A DNA stretch of 64,000 nt from Lysinibacillus sphaericus (GTDB lineage Bacteria > Bacillota > Bacilli > Bacillales_A > Planococcaceae), in NCBI RefSeq assembly GCF_001629735.1, contig NZ_CP015224.1:2418001-2482000 (forward strand), in the 5' to 3' direction. The notes beneath the pieces are model-generated. The model had not been told where the DNA came from and did no database searches. It saw only the letters and a list, made by a program, of their open reading frames with translations. This document shows positions 36,939-46,352 of the stretch, one piece after another. Made by a program: the position numbers and the translations under genes. Positions within the stretch are counted from its first letter, which is position 1. Each line of letters opens with the position of its first letter.

Positions 36939-37966
36939 TGTCCGACCTCCACTCCTTTTAATTGCTCACTATAAGCTACAACCGTTTCCAATTTTTGCAG
37001 TGCTCGCCCACTACCAATACTGTCTTTCGCCATAGCCACTCCTTCTTTAATCGTTTCTGCCTGACCATGAGCGAATAATCCGATGCCGGCATTTATCAAT
37101 ACCGTATCTAAGTAGGCACTTTGCTCCCCAGCCAGTAAATTTTTCATAATCACCGCATTTTCATCAGCATTGCCACCTCGAATGGCCTCTAATGGTGCCG
37201 AGCGAAGACCGACATCCTCTGCGGTTAATGAGAATGGAATCAAATCCCCTTTATCTAATAAAACCAATGTATTTTGCCCTGCTAAGGAAGCCTCGTCGAG
37301 CCCTTGAGGACCTGATACTACAATGGCACGTTCACGTCCTAGCATTTGTAGAACAGAAGCATATTCCATGACAAATTGGGGCCGATTAATGCCTGTGAAT
37401 TGTGTTGAAAGGGCTACAGGATTTGTTAAAGGACCAACTAGATTGAAGATGGTTGGTCTACCAAGTGAACGTCGCACTTCCCCAATCCTCCTTAGTTTGG
37501 GATGAACATTCGGTGCATACAAAAAAGAAACTCCTTCCTTTTCCAATAGCTCTACAGTTTGTGGAATTGTCATCTCTGTATGAATGCCTAATGCCTCTAA
37601 AACGTCCGAACTGCCAGAGGAGGACGAAATTTTACGATTTCCATGCTTGGCAATTTTAACACCAGCTCCAGCTAGTACGAATGCAGAGGCAGTGCTGATA
37701 TTAAATGTATGAAGGCCATCTCCACCAGTTCCACAATTATCCATATAACGTCCTTCTTTTACTGGGACATTACTGGCAAATGACCGCATAATTGTTGCTA
37801 AGGCCGCTACCTCATGAGCAGTCTCCCCCTTTATAGATAGGGCTGTTAAAAAGCCTGCGATTTCATCTTTAGGTGTGTCATCCTGAAATAGCCATTGCGC
37901 CACCTCTAGCATTTCTTCATACATCAAATGCTGTCCTTGTAACACTTTCCGCTGTAAATGTTTCAT
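36935..37966 (-). CDS. trpD: Anthranilate phosphoribosyltransferase
   Basis: Enzyme of 343 residues attaching phosphoribose to anthranilate. The glycine-rich PRPP loop C-G-T-G-G-D-G near residue 80, N-I-S-T-A near 90 and the K-H-G-N-R segment near 107 are intact. There is no TrpG fusion. It overlaps trpE by 4 nt. Confidence 0.96.
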   Translation of the reverse strand: MKHLQRKVLQGQHLMYEEMLEVAQWLFQDDTPKDEIAGFLTALSIKGETAHEVAALATIMRSFASNVPVKEGRYMDNCGTGGDGLHTFNISTASAFVLAGAGVKIAKHGNRKISSSSGSSDVLEALGIHTEMTIPQTVELLEKEGVSFLYAPNVHPKLRRIGEVRRSLGRPTIFNLVGPLTNPVALSTQFTGINRPQFVMEYASVLQMLGRERAIVVSGPQGLDEASLAGQNTLVLLDKGDLIPFSLTAEDVGLRSAPLEAIRGGNADENAVIMKNLLAGEQSAYLDTVLINAGIGLFAHGQAETIKEGVAMAKDSIGSGRALQKLETVVAYSEQLKGVEVGQ

Positions 37967-39333
37967 TTATTTTGCCCTCCATTATTCGCCAATAACTGTA
38001 AATATGCACGTTCTTCCTCTTCCAACTGTTGTAAAACTTTTAATACGTCCGTATATTTTGTCACCGCAATAGTGGATTGCATATGCATCATTGTTTGTTT
38101 CACCACAATGGATTGCCCTGTTAAAGCAAAATCCAAATGCCCATTAAAACCGATGAAACCGAGAGCTCCACCAAATATACCCGCAGTATGATGCCATTTT
38201 TCCAAATAATAGGTTGCCTGTTCTTTAGGTATCCCTGTAGTTGAATATGGTGGTAGCATTGCTGCTAATACATCAAGGGCATGTAGCATCGGCAAAAGTC
38301 GCCCCTCTATCCTTGAAGTCATGTGTATAGCTTGCTTCGATCTCTCAATGTGCATAGCATCGATTACTTGAACAGAATCCCGAAAACAAACAGACTGTAA
38401 CTCTTGCTGCACTGCACTCACAAGGACGGCATGTGATTTTCTAATTTTTAGATGGTTGTATAGTTTACGCTCATTAATTAGGTCATCGCTTTTCGTTTTC
38501 CCCCGTGGGTATGTGCCCTCTGTTGGAGTTGCAATCACTCGGTCTCCTTTCACTCGTATTAGACTTTCAGGAGAAGTTCCTAAAACCATATAATCTTCAA
38601 ACTCTACATAATACATATAGGCAGCTGACTTTTTTTTACGAAGCTGTCTATATAACGAAAAAGCATCTCCCTGAAAGTTTGCAACATGGCGCTTCGGTAA
38701 TATAACTCTTGTTATTTCCCCATTCAAATTACGTTGAATATTTTGTAGAGCTATTGAAAATTGATCCTGTGTAGAAGTATCAAGTGATTGATACATGTAA
38801 GTTGCTTCTTCACTTACATGCCCTTCTAATATCTGTTGTGCTAATTTCTCCAAATCAGGCTCTTGTTTTTCCACATCTATATTTGTATGAATCAATGTCA
38901 CCTCATCAGTTACATGATCAAAAATAATAATTGTTTCATAGACATGAAAATGAGCTTCTGGGAGATCCTTTCCATCTGTTCGTAGCATCGATGTTGCTCC
39001 ATGACCTATATAACCAATGGCCCCTCCAGAGAACGGAAAATCAGTTGTATTGGAAATACGGGGCATGAGTCTTTTCAATAGGGCAAAGAGCTCTCCTTTA
39101 TGGACAGAGGTTTTTCCAGTTTGATAGGAATACTCCTGAATTTCTTGCCCCATCCCCTTATACGTTTTTCTTGGATTAGCACCAATAAAAGAAAACCTTC
39201 CCGCTCCCTCATGTTGGGCTGAACTTTCAAGCAAAAATTTATGCTTACCCTGTAAACGTCTAAAAATTAAAATCGGTGTTAAAGAATCGCCGTTGATGGT
39301 TTTCATTTTTGTTCTTGAACTCGTTGTTTGCAT
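37963..39333 (-). CDS. trpE: TrpE-like anthranilate synthase component I with eroded active-site motifs
   Basis: Protein of 456 residues in the position of trpE, clearly of the chorismate-binding family: P-T-E-G-T-Y-P-R-G replaces P-I-A-G-T-R-P-R-G, and I-H-M-T-S keeps the conserved histidine. Other signature stretches are changed. The canonical A-E-H-x-M-L-V-D-L-x-R-N-D reads K-S-H-A-V-L-V-S-A-V-Q-Q-E, G-T-L-S-G-A-P-K reads Y-S-T-T-G-I-P-K, and the C-terminal G-A-G-I-V-x-D-S-x-P-E-x-E is missing. Both magnesium-binding glutamates therefore appear lost. The ATG at 39331-39333 has AAAGGAG upstream. No trpG follows; Bacilli usually share PabA. Activity as anthranilate synthase is doubtful. Confidence 0.8.
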   Translation of the reverse strand: MQTTSSRTKMKTINGDSLTPILIFRRLQGKHKFLLESSAQHEGAGRFSFIGANPRKTYKGMGQEIQEYSYQTGKTSVHKGELFALLKRLMPRISNTTDFPFSGGAIGYIGHGATSMLRTDGKDLPEAHFHVYETIIIFDHVTDEVTLIHTNIDVEKQEPDLEKLAQQILEGHVSEEATYMYQSLDTSTQDQFSIALQNIQRNLNGEITRVILPKRHVANFQGDAFSLYRQLRKKKSAAYMYYVEFEDYMVLGTSPESLIRVKGDRVIATPTEGTYPRGKTKSDDLINERKLYNHLKIRKSHAVLVSAVQQELQSVCFRDSVQVIDAMHIERSKQAIHMTSRIEGRLLPMLHALDVLAAMLPPYSTTGIPKEQATYYLEKWHHTAGIFGGALGFIGFNGHLDFALTGQSIVVKQTMMHMQSTIAVTKYTDVLKVLQQLEEEERAYLQLLANNGGQNK

Positions 39334-39412
39334 AGCTTTTAATCTCCTTTTCCAAAGATTCCTTTTGCTAATGTCTAGACGAATGAAGAAAAATGTACTG
39401 TTGAATGAAAAT

Positions 39413-39796
39413 AAAAAAATCCCCTGCAAAAAGGATTATTCCTAATTGCAGAGGACGATCATGACCGCGTTGCCACCTCATATTAGAGCATATTGCTCTC
39501 ACTTTAATGCCTGCTCCTGTACGGTCCATTGCTAATCATATTGATTGCAAGGCCTCTATACGTTCAAGCATTCCCTATAACGTGGGGATTCACGTTCGCT
39601 TTTTAAAAGCGACTCTCATAAGTCCATTCACATAAGCTACAAATCAGTTCTCACCAGCCACTGACTCTCTATATTGCACACCTATGCTACTACTCTTATT
39701 CAACAATTTCTCAGCTATTCTCATCTACACTCAGCTCATCTGTTCTTAGGTTGACCACGCTCCCGTAGCCTTCTACCTTGACCGAACAAAAAGTTA
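39413..39796 (-). promoter_or_regulatory. Tryptophan T-box riboswitch of the trp operon
   Basis: The minus strand has the T-box core AGGTGGCAACGCGG (plus 39465-39478) and a terminator CCTCTGCAA/TTGCAGGGG followed by seven T residues (39413-39454). In the specifier loop G-T-G-A-A-T-G-G-A-C-T-T, the triplet TGG (plus 39624-39626) is the Trp codon. The bulge TGGC matches a G discriminator (tRNA 3' end GCCA), as expected for tRNA-Trp. The leader runs from the promoter at 39803-39831 to just before trpE and explains most of the 698-bp gap; the remaining 39832-40031 shows nothing but AT-rich sequence. Confidence 0.93.
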
Positions 39797-39802
39797 GCCT
39801 TA

Positions 39803-39831
39803 ATTTTATGCTAAATAAATATAATTGTCAA
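39803..39831 (-). promoter_or_regulatory. Sigma-A promoter of the trp operon
   Basis: Minus-strand TTGACA (39826-39831) and TAAAAT (39803-39808) with 17-bp spacing. Confidence 0.82.
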
Positions 39832-40031
39832 TCAATTTTGAAGAATCAAGTGGATAACATGGATTTCAGAAGCCTTTTATATAGGTATATAAACCTTTTT
39901 AAATTCCATAAAAAGTAAATAATACTTCTCCTGTTGAAAATTTTCTGAGTATTGACCTTGTAAAAATATCAAGCTATAGTAATTTCAGAACATTTATTTT
40001 TTCCATATAACAAAAGAAGGTAGGAACGTCT

Positions 40032-41720
40032 ATGTCCGTTCGTAAAAAACTAAATCTGGGCTTCATTTCATTAACATGTTTACTCTTCATTTCTAGTATT
40101 GTGAGCTTTCTGCAATTCAAAGCTACGCAAAATGATCTAGAAGAAGTACTGCAGCACCGTATTGTACAAATGCAATTAACAGTGAAAATTCAGCAAGAAC
40201 TCGCATCACAAGGTTTATTTTTACGTTCCTATATTTTAAATCCAAAGGATGAAACCGCTAAAGCAAACTTAGCGCGCTATGAAAAGCTTTTACCAGAATC
40301 GGTGAATGAGCTTTCTACCCTTGTTCGTTCAGACTACACAAAAAATATTATGCAGCAAATCACAGCATTACAAAAAGATTTACTTACTCATTCCGAAAAG
40401 GCAGTCCAAGCCTTCAATAATGGAAATGTGGATTTAGCCCTCTCATACATAAATAATGATGTGACAAAAGATAATAAAGAACTCTTCCAATTAACGAAGG
40501 AAATGTTAGATTATCATAATGAGCAGCTACAAAAGGTTGATGCTGAAGTTAATCAAACGGTTGCAAGAGCAATTATTATTTCCATCACGCTTCTATTGGC
40601 TAGTGCCGTTATTGGCGTTTACTTTATGTATTTTGTTAAAAAATCGATTGTTCAGCCATTGCATCTTGCAATTGGAGCGGCTGATACTTTAGCACAAGGA
40701 GATTTATCGATTGATGAGCTTACTCACCAATCAAATGATGAAATTGGTACACTAGCCGTGGCAGTCAATACTTTAAAGCAAAATCTAACTGGATTAATGT
40801 CAAACATTCAAGATAGCGCCTCCCACCTATCAGCTGTCTCTGAAGAGCTGTCTGCTAGCACAGAGGAAGTGACGGCAACTTCTGATGATATTGCCCAACG
40901 AATTCAAGAAAATTCAACACATATCGTTTCATCTGCAAGTGCTTCACAGCAAAGTGCTGTGGCAATGGATGAAACAGCATCCGGTGTTCAACGCATTGCA
41001 GAGGCGACACAAAGCCTTCATGCCAATGCAGAAAGTATGACCCAGCTTGCGCGAACAGGAGGAACAACCATTTCCACAGCGAAAGAGCAGATGTCTATCA
41101 TTTCTGTGGCTACCTCTGAAATTGCTACATTGACAGATAAACTAAGTAAACAATCAGAAGAAATCGGACAAATTACAGCCGTCATCACGGCCATTTCAGA
41201 GCAAACAAATTTGCTGGCCTTAAATGCGGCAATTGAAGCGGCAAGAGCTGGGGAGCACGGTAAGGGCTTTGCGGTAGTAGCGGATGAAGTACGTAAACTT
41301 GCTGAGGAATCTAATCAGTCTGCCAATCAAATCGTTGCCATTACAAAAGAAATTCTGACAGATACACGCAATGTTGCAGCCGCTGTCGATAATGGTCTAG
41401 CTTCTGTAAAAGACGGCGTAAACAAAATTCATGAGGCAGGAGATGCTTTCTACTCCATCACATCAGCAGTGACAGCATTTACGGAGCAAATTGAGGAAAT
41501 CTCTGCCACATCTGAAGAAATTTCCGCCAGTGCTGAGCAGGTTGCTGCCTCTGTCACGGAAATAGCAAGCGTTTCAAATCAATCAGCCAGCAATTCACAA
41601 ATAATTGCAGAGTCTGTTGATGAACAAGTTGCGACTATGCAGCAAGTGAATGCGGTCGCTGAAGAATTAAGTCAACATGCTCAGCAGCTACAGACATTGC
41701 TTCAGCAATTTAAATTATAA
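40032..41720 (+). CDS. Methyl-accepting chemotaxis protein
   Basis: Membrane chemoreceptor of 562 residues. Transmembrane helix 1 is at about 8-28, a helical (four-helix-bundle type) extracellular sensor at about 30-180, helix 2 at about 185-207, HAMP at about 208-262, and a long coiled-coil signalling domain thereafter. The hairpin tip contains the conserved [19 protein letters not shown] near residue 395, which binds CheA and CheW. The ligand is unknown. It is monocistronic, with a strong terminator, and sits between secDF and the trp operon. Confidence 0.94.
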   Translation: MSVRKKLNLGFISLTCLLFISSIVSFLQFKATQNDLEEVLQHRIVQMQLTVKIQQELASQGLFLRSYILNPKDETAKANLARYEKLLPESVNELSTLVRSDYTKNIMQQITALQKDLLTHSEKAVQAFNNGNVDLALSYINNDVTKDNKELFQLTKEMLDYHNEQLQKVDAEVNQTVARAIIISITLLLASAVIGVYFMYFVKKSIVQPLHLAIGAADTLAQGDLSIDELTHQSNDEIGTLAVAVNTLKQNLTGLMSNIQDSASHLSAVSEELSASTEEVTATSDDIAQRIQENSTHIVSSASASQQSAVAMDETASGVQRIAEATQSLHANAESMTQLARTGGTTISTAKEQMSIISVATSEIATLTDKLSKQSEEIGQITAVITAISEQTNLLALNAAIEAARAGEHGKGFAVVADEVRKLAEESNQSANQIVAITKEILTDTRNVAAAVDNGLASVKDGVNKIHEAGDAFYSITSAVTAFTEQIEEISATSEEISASAEQVAASVTEIASVSNQSASNSQIIAESVDEQVATMQQVNAVAEELSQHAQQLQTLLQQFKL

Positions 41721-41725
41721 CCTAT

Positions 41726-41764
41726 AAAAATCTGCTGCTTTTTAGAAAGCCAGCAGATTTTTTT
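41726..41764 (+). terminator. Terminator of the chemoreceptor gene
   Basis: AAAAATCTGCTG pairs with CAGCAGATTTTT, followed by further T residues, directly after the stop codon. Confidence 0.9.
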
Positions 41765-41771
41765 GCATCAT

Positions 41772-41812
41772 AAAAGCAGGGTATAGAAAACAATTCGTTT
41801 TCTATACCCTGC
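41772..41812 (-). terminator. Terminator of secDF
   Basis: A 16-bp perfect stem (GCAGGGTATAGAAAAC and its complement, 41776-41812) with a short T-rich tail on the minus strand, immediately after the secDF stop codon. Confidence 0.85.
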
Positions 41813-41818
41813 CCATAA

Positions 41819-44086
41819 TTATACAACAGGTTCGTCTGTACCCCATTGTTTTTTCTCTTTTTTGTGTAGCTGCCCATCTGATTTTTTCATTTCACGAATT
41901 TTTAATGAATACCAGATTTGAGCTGCGATACAGATGGAAGAATACATACCTGTAATTAGACCAATCAATAACGCAATTGAGAAGTTTTGAATAGATGGTG
42001 CGCCAAAAATTAATAAGGCTATAACAACAATAATAACTGTTAAGACGGTATTAACAGAACGTCCCATTGTTTGACGGAGCGACTTATTCACAATATCCGC
42101 CAATAATTCACGGTCATTAATGGTATCATATCGATCTAAGTTTTCACGCATACGGTCAAAGGTAACAATCGTATCATTGATGGAGTAACCAACAATGGTT
42201 AAAACTGCCGCAATAAAAGTAATATCCACCTCTAAGCGCATAAAGCTAAAGACAGCAACGATTAAGAATACATCGTGTAATAATGACACAATTGCTCCAA
42301 TACCCATACGCCATTCAAAGCGAATTGCTACATAAATGATAATCCCAAGTGCTGCAAGTGACAATGCTTTAATGGCATTTTTCACAAGCTCCTTACCAAC
42401 TGTTGGCGATACCGTACTTACAGTAGGCTTATGACCATATTTATCGGTTGTTTCCTTTTGGAATTTTAAAATATCTGCTTGTGATAAATCAGATTTATAA
42501 CGAATAACTGCAGATGTGCTCTTTTCTCCTGAAAGGACAATATCCTCCGAAGGGAAACCGATACTATCAACGAATTTTGCCATTTCTTCTTGTGTTAACG
42601 TTTGTTCTGCTTCAATTTGAATACGTGTACCACTAGAGAAATCGATACCAAGGTTTAGTCGGAAAATACCTATAACCACTAAACCAGCCACTAAAATGGC
42701 TAAAGAGAATGTATAAAATTTCTTACGATTGTGAACAAAATCGAAACGATCAAATTTCGTTGTTAAATCTAATGTACCAATGTTTTCTTCCAAACTATGT
42801 TGTTTTGATTTAGCAATACCATACCATGCTGGATTATTGAAATAGCCACTGTTAACAAGGAACCCTAATAGAACACGGGAACCCCAAACTGCTGTTAAGA
42901 AGCTCAATAGAATACTTATAATTAATGTAGTTGCGAAACCTTTTACAGAGCTTGTCCCGAAGTAAAATAGAATGCCCGCTGCTAATAGCGTTGTCAACTG
43001 TGCATCCACAATAGCCGATAAAGATTGTTTAGAACCAATTTGGAATGCCTGCTTAGCAGAATACCCTACTCGAAGCTCTTCACGTATACGTTCTGCCGCT
43101 AAAATGTTAGCGTCTACAGCCATCCCTATACCAAGTACAATGGCGGCAATACCTGGAAGCGTTAATACCGCATTAATCCAATCAAATACAACCAATACTA
43201 AGAATGTGAATACAACAAGTGTAATGATGGAAATAACCCCTGGTAGACGATAGTAAAATAACATAAATAAGAAAATAATTACTACGCCGACAATACCTGC
43301 AAAAATGGTACTTTTCAGTGCCTCATCACCAAACTGAGCACCAACAGAAGTTGAGTAAATTTCATCAAGCTTAACAGGTAGTGCCCCTGCATTTAAAATT
43401 CCTGATAAATTTTTTGTTTCATCAACAGAGAAACTACCACTTATCATAACGTCTGTAGTATTTAATGTTTGGCTAACTGTTGCTGCTGATGCATAGCGTG
43501 GCTTCGCTTTTTGTGACTCCGCTTTATAAGAGTCTACACCCTCTTCAAAGTCTAACCATACAACTAATAAATTTTGTCCTGCAGGTTTCGCAGCAATTTT
43601 ACTTGTTACATCAGCAAATTTTCCCGCATCTTTTAATTTTAATGATACGATTGGGCGATTTTGTTGGTCAAAGGAAGCACTAGCCCCATTTTCTTTTAAA
43701 TCATTCCCATCTAATAATAAATTATCATCCACATCACGGAATGTTAAATTTGCAGAAGTAGATAGTAGCTTACGTGCCGATTCCTGATCTTCAACACCAG
43801 CTAATTGCACACGAATACGGTTTTCTCCCTCTACCTGAATGCTTGGCTCACTAACACCAATGGCATTGACACGGTTACCAAGGGCTGTTGCCGTAGCTGC
43901 AACAACTTCCGGTGTGATTTTTTGTCCTGCCTTTAATTCATTTACCTCATAAAGCACCTCAAACCCGCCCTGTAAGTCAAGACCAAGCTTAATGTCCTTT
44001 AAGACGCCGTTTACAGTCGTACCAATTCCAGCTGCCAGAAGCACTAGAATTAATAGGAATGCAACTATACGACTTTTTAGTTTCAT
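41819..44086 (-). CDS. secDF: Fused protein translocase subunit SecDF
   Basis: Integral membrane protein of 755 residues joining SecD (about 1-430) and SecF (about 450-755) in one chain, as in Bacillus. It has twelve predicted helices, large extracytoplasmic domains after helices 1 and 7, and the SecD signature L-G-L-D-L-Q-G-G near residue 35. Residues G-I-D-F-S-S-G open the SecF half. It uses the proton gradient to pull exported proteins through SecYEG. The RBS AGGAGG follows directly after a hairpin (44107-44127), part of a structured leader. Confidence 0.96.
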   Translation of the reverse strand: MKLKSRIVAFLLILVLLAAGIGTTVNGVLKDIKLGLDLQGGFEVLYEVNELKAGQKITPEVVAATATALGNRVNAIGVSEPSIQVEGENRIRVQLAGVEDQESARKLLSTSANLTFRDVDDNLLLDGNDLKENGASASFDQQNRPIVSLKLKDAGKFADVTSKIAAKPAGQNLLVVWLDFEEGVDSYKAESQKAKPRYASAATVSQTLNTTDVMISGSFSVDETKNLSGILNAGALPVKLDEIYSTSVGAQFGDEALKSTIFAGIVGVVIIFLFMLFYYRLPGVISIITLVVFTFLVLVVFDWINAVLTLPGIAAIVLGIGMAVDANILAAERIREELRVGYSAKQAFQIGSKQSLSAIVDAQLTTLLAAGILFYFGTSSVKGFATTLIISILLSFLTAVWGSRVLLGFLVNSGYFNNPAWYGIAKSKQHSLEENIGTLDLTTKFDRFDFVHNRKKFYTFSLAILVAGLVVIGIFRLNLGIDFSSGTRIQIEAEQTLTQEEMAKFVDSIGFPSEDIVLSGEKSTSAVIRYKSDLSQADILKFQKETTDKYGHKPTVSTVSPTVGKELVKNAIKALSLAALGIIIYVAIRFEWRMGIGAIVSLLHDVFLIVAVFSFMRLEVDITFIAAVLTIVGYSINDTIVTFDRMRENLDRYDTINDRELLADIVNKSLRQTMGRSVNTVLTVIIVVIALLIFGAPSIQNFSIALLIGLITGMYSSICIAAQIWYSLKIREMKKSDGQLHKKEKKQWGTDEPVV

Positions 44087-44106
44087 CGAAAATCCTCCTC
44101 GAAATG

Positions 44107-44209
44107 GTGTAAGGGTTGTCCTTACACGCCAAACAAGTAACTAGCAATACCTTTTGAAACGATTAATCCTCCTTTTCCTTAGAATCATGTTACCTGTGTT
44201 TCAAAAAGG
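44107..44209 (-). promoter_or_regulatory. Two-hairpin leader upstream of secDF
   Basis: Proximal hairpin: GTGTAAGG (44107-44114) with CCTTACAC (44120-44127), a perfect 8-bp stem just before the secDF ribosome binding site. Distal stem: CCTTTTGAAAC (44150-44160) with GTTTCAAAAAGG (44198-44209, one bulge), enclosing an AGGAGG (complement of 44168-44173). After that AGGAGG a short frame S-K-G-I-A-S-Y-L-F-G-V ends with a TAA inside the proximal hairpin, but it lacks a normal start codon. It lies in the 346-bp gap between secDF and comN; the rest of the gap holds only the comN terminator. Confidence 0.5.
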
Positions 44210-44331
44210 TTGCCTCACTTAGTTCATTCGTTCATAACGCGCAAGTTTATCTTTGTATTATTAGGTACTAACCTTCCTAATGCAAGTAAAATCGCATAGA
44301 AGATTTATGTAAGTAAACAGTTATTCAAAAT

Positions 44332-44372
44332 AAAAAAAGCGCAACACACTTATTATGAAACAGGTTGCGCTT
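44332..44372 (-). terminator. Terminator of comN
   Basis: AGCGCAAC/GTTGCGCT stem with a T run on the minus strand. Confidence 0.85.
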
Positions 44373-44432
44373 GGTGTCAATTCAACACATGTAGGTTTCT
44401 TTGAATTATTACAAGATTTGACACATCGTTAT

Positions 44433-44741
44433 TTACGTTTTGACTGGACCAAGCAGTAATTGTAATTCTTCTGTATTCAATTCTTCAAACCAATTGTCAC
44501 TTTGTAAAAACTCTACTTGATTGAATGAGACAATATCAGATGGTGATACCGAGAATATGGTAGCAATCACCTCATATAAGCGAAGTTGTTCTACTTTCTT
44601 TTTACGCCATTTTTTTTCAACACAGTACCGCCAAAGCTCTTCAGCCGTTATAGCATCATATCGAAAATACTTGAACTCTGCTATCTTACTATCAATGGCA
44701 GGACGAATTTTTTCAAACAGTTGCTCATATTGCATACTCAT
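44433..44741 (-). CDS. comN: Post-transcriptional regulator ComN family protein
   Basis: Protein of 102 residues of the ComN (formerly YrzD) family, which in Bacillus subtilis acts post-transcriptionally on comE mRNA and localises with DivIVA. It is entirely helical and charged, with the basic segment E-K-K-W-R-K-K-K in the middle and S-P-S-D-I-V-S-F near residue 72. It lies between secDF and spoVB as in Bacillus, divergent from spoVB. The family assignment is from overall similarity and context. Confidence 0.8.
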   Translation of the reverse strand: MSMQYEQLFEKIRPAIDSKIAEFKYFRYDAITAEELWRYCVEKKWRKKKVEQLRLYEVIATIFSVSPSDIVSFNQVEFLQSDNWFEELNTEELQLLLGPVKT

Positions 44742-44834
44742 TTTGAATCATCTCCAATCAAAGTCGTAACGTAAGACATGCTTGCATACAAATAGTGTAA
44801 ATGAATTTTTGCGGCTTGAGAAGGGACGGATGGC

Positions 44835-46352
44835 ATGAGTTCTTTTGTACGAGGTACATTATTTTTAATGTTTGTCATTTTCTTATCTAAACTTTTTGGC
44901 TTCTTTTATAGAATGCAATTTATGCGAATTGCTGGTGAGGAGGCAGTCGGTATTTATATGACCGTCTATCCAGCATTTATTTTCTTCATCTCACTCATTC
45001 AACTTGGACTACCTATTGCTGTAGCTAAAATTGTGGCAGAATTACTAGCTAAAAATAAACGCGAAAGCATATTTGGCGTCATGCGTACTGCGATTCTTTG
45101 GTCGTTTATTGGTATGATCGTTTTTATGCCCCTTGTTGCACTCACTATACCATATATTTCTACAACGCTCTTACATAATGAACATACAACTTTCACTTTA
45201 TGGATTGCTCTCTTTGCCGTACCAGTATCAGTAGGATCTGGTTTATTACGTGCTTATTTACAAGGTATCGCTAAAATTACACCTACCGCATGGTCACAAA
45301 TGATTGAACAAGTTGTTCGGATTAGCTTTATTACACTAATGCTTCCATACGTGGCTAATTATAATAATGCCGCTGTGACAGCTGCTGCCGCCATGGGTAT
45401 TACGCTTGCTGCAGAGGTAGTAGCATTCCTTTATTTATGGCTGCATTATATAGTTTCAAAAAAGAAATTAATTGCGCGCAAAACAAAAATCGAAGGTTAT
45501 CCTTCATCGCCCATGCTACGTATAGCTCTGCCTTCCGCAGGCAGCAAGCTTTTTGGTTCTTTCACTTGGTTTTTAGAACCAATTATCTTTTTAAAAGCTT
45601 TAACAGTAGCAGGCTTAACAGCATCAGCAGCTACCATTCTATACGGTGTCATCTCAGGTGTTTTGGTGCCACTACTACTATTTCCTGCTTTTGTGTCAAC
45701 CGCTTTATCGATTGTCCTTATTCCGGCTGTTAGTGATGCCGTTGCTAGACAGCATATCCCTTTGTTACAGGAACGAATTTCGGTTTCCCTAAGATTATCT
45801 TCTTTAGTGGGCTGTTTTGCCGCTACATATTTCTTTGTACATGGTGATGAATTGGCTATGAAGCTTTTCCATTTAGAAGAAAATCGTGGTTACGTAAAAA
45901 TTTTAGCACCCATTTTTTATTTTTATTATATTCAAAGCCCTCTGCACTCCATCCTTCAGGCGATTGGCGAAGCTCGGGCAGCGATGATGAACTCCATCTA
46001 TGGGGGCCTAGGGAAATTATTTGTTATGTTTGTACTTGCCTCTCAGCCCGGTATTCAAGAAAAAGGAGCTGTGGTAGCTATTGGTTTTGGCGTATTGATG
46101 ACCTCTTTCTTGCATATAGCAACTGTTAGACAACGGAAAAATTTACGAGCAGGCTTTAGAATGTTTGTCGTACCTTATAGTTGCTTTATTGTCGTTTGTA
46201 TCGCCCAGTACTTCCTAATGCCCTTACTATCACTACCATTTATTTTAAATAGCTTTGTCACATTATTTTTACTATTTACGAGTTTATTATTTACAAATCA
46301 ATTACGTATAACAGATTTCCGCTATATCCGTAAATTAGCAAAGAAAGTTTAG
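44835..46352 (+). CDS. spoVB: Stage V sporulation protein B, MurJ-like flippase family
   Basis: Polytopic membrane protein of 505 residues with about 14 helices, of the MOP/MVF superfamily. SpoVB is required for spore cortex synthesis and is thought to move lipid-linked peptidoglycan precursors in the sporulating cell. The start S-S-F-V-R-G-T-L-F-L and the G-I-Y segment near residue 38 are family-typical. It is convergent with the DUF421 gene, the two stop codons overlapping by 4 nt. The position next to comN-secDF matches Bacillus. Confidence 0.92.
   Translation: MSSFVRGTLFLMFVIFLSKLFGFFYRMQFMRIAGEEAVGIYMTVYPAFIFFISLIQLGLPIAVAKIVAELLAKNKRESIFGVMRTAILWSFIGMIVFMPLVALTIPYISTTLLHNEHTTFTLWIALFAVPVSVGSGLLRAYLQGIAKITPTAWSQMIEQVVRISFITLMLPYVANYNNAAVTAAAAMGITLAAEVVAFLYLWLHYIVSKKKLIARKTKIEGYPSSPMLRIALPSAGSKLFGSFTWFLEPIIFLKALTVAGLTASAATILYGVISGVLVPLLLFPAFVSTALSIVLIPAVSDAVARQHIPLLQERISVSLRLSSLVGCFAATYFFVHGDELAMKLFHLEENRGYVKILAPIFYFYYIQSPLHSILQAIGEARAAMMNSIYGGLGKLFVMFVLASQPGIQEKGAVVAIGFGVLMTSFLHIATVRQRKNLRAGFRMFVVPYSCFIVVCIAQYFLMPLLSLPFILNSFVTLFLLFTSLLFTNQLRITDFRYIRKLAKKV

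Noticed and set aside
37963-39333. Possible reassignment of the TrpE-like gene as PabB or isochorismate synthase
   Set aside because: Its operon position, overlap with trpD, and Trp T-box favour TrpE ancestry. The missing motifs are equally missing relative to PabB and MenF.
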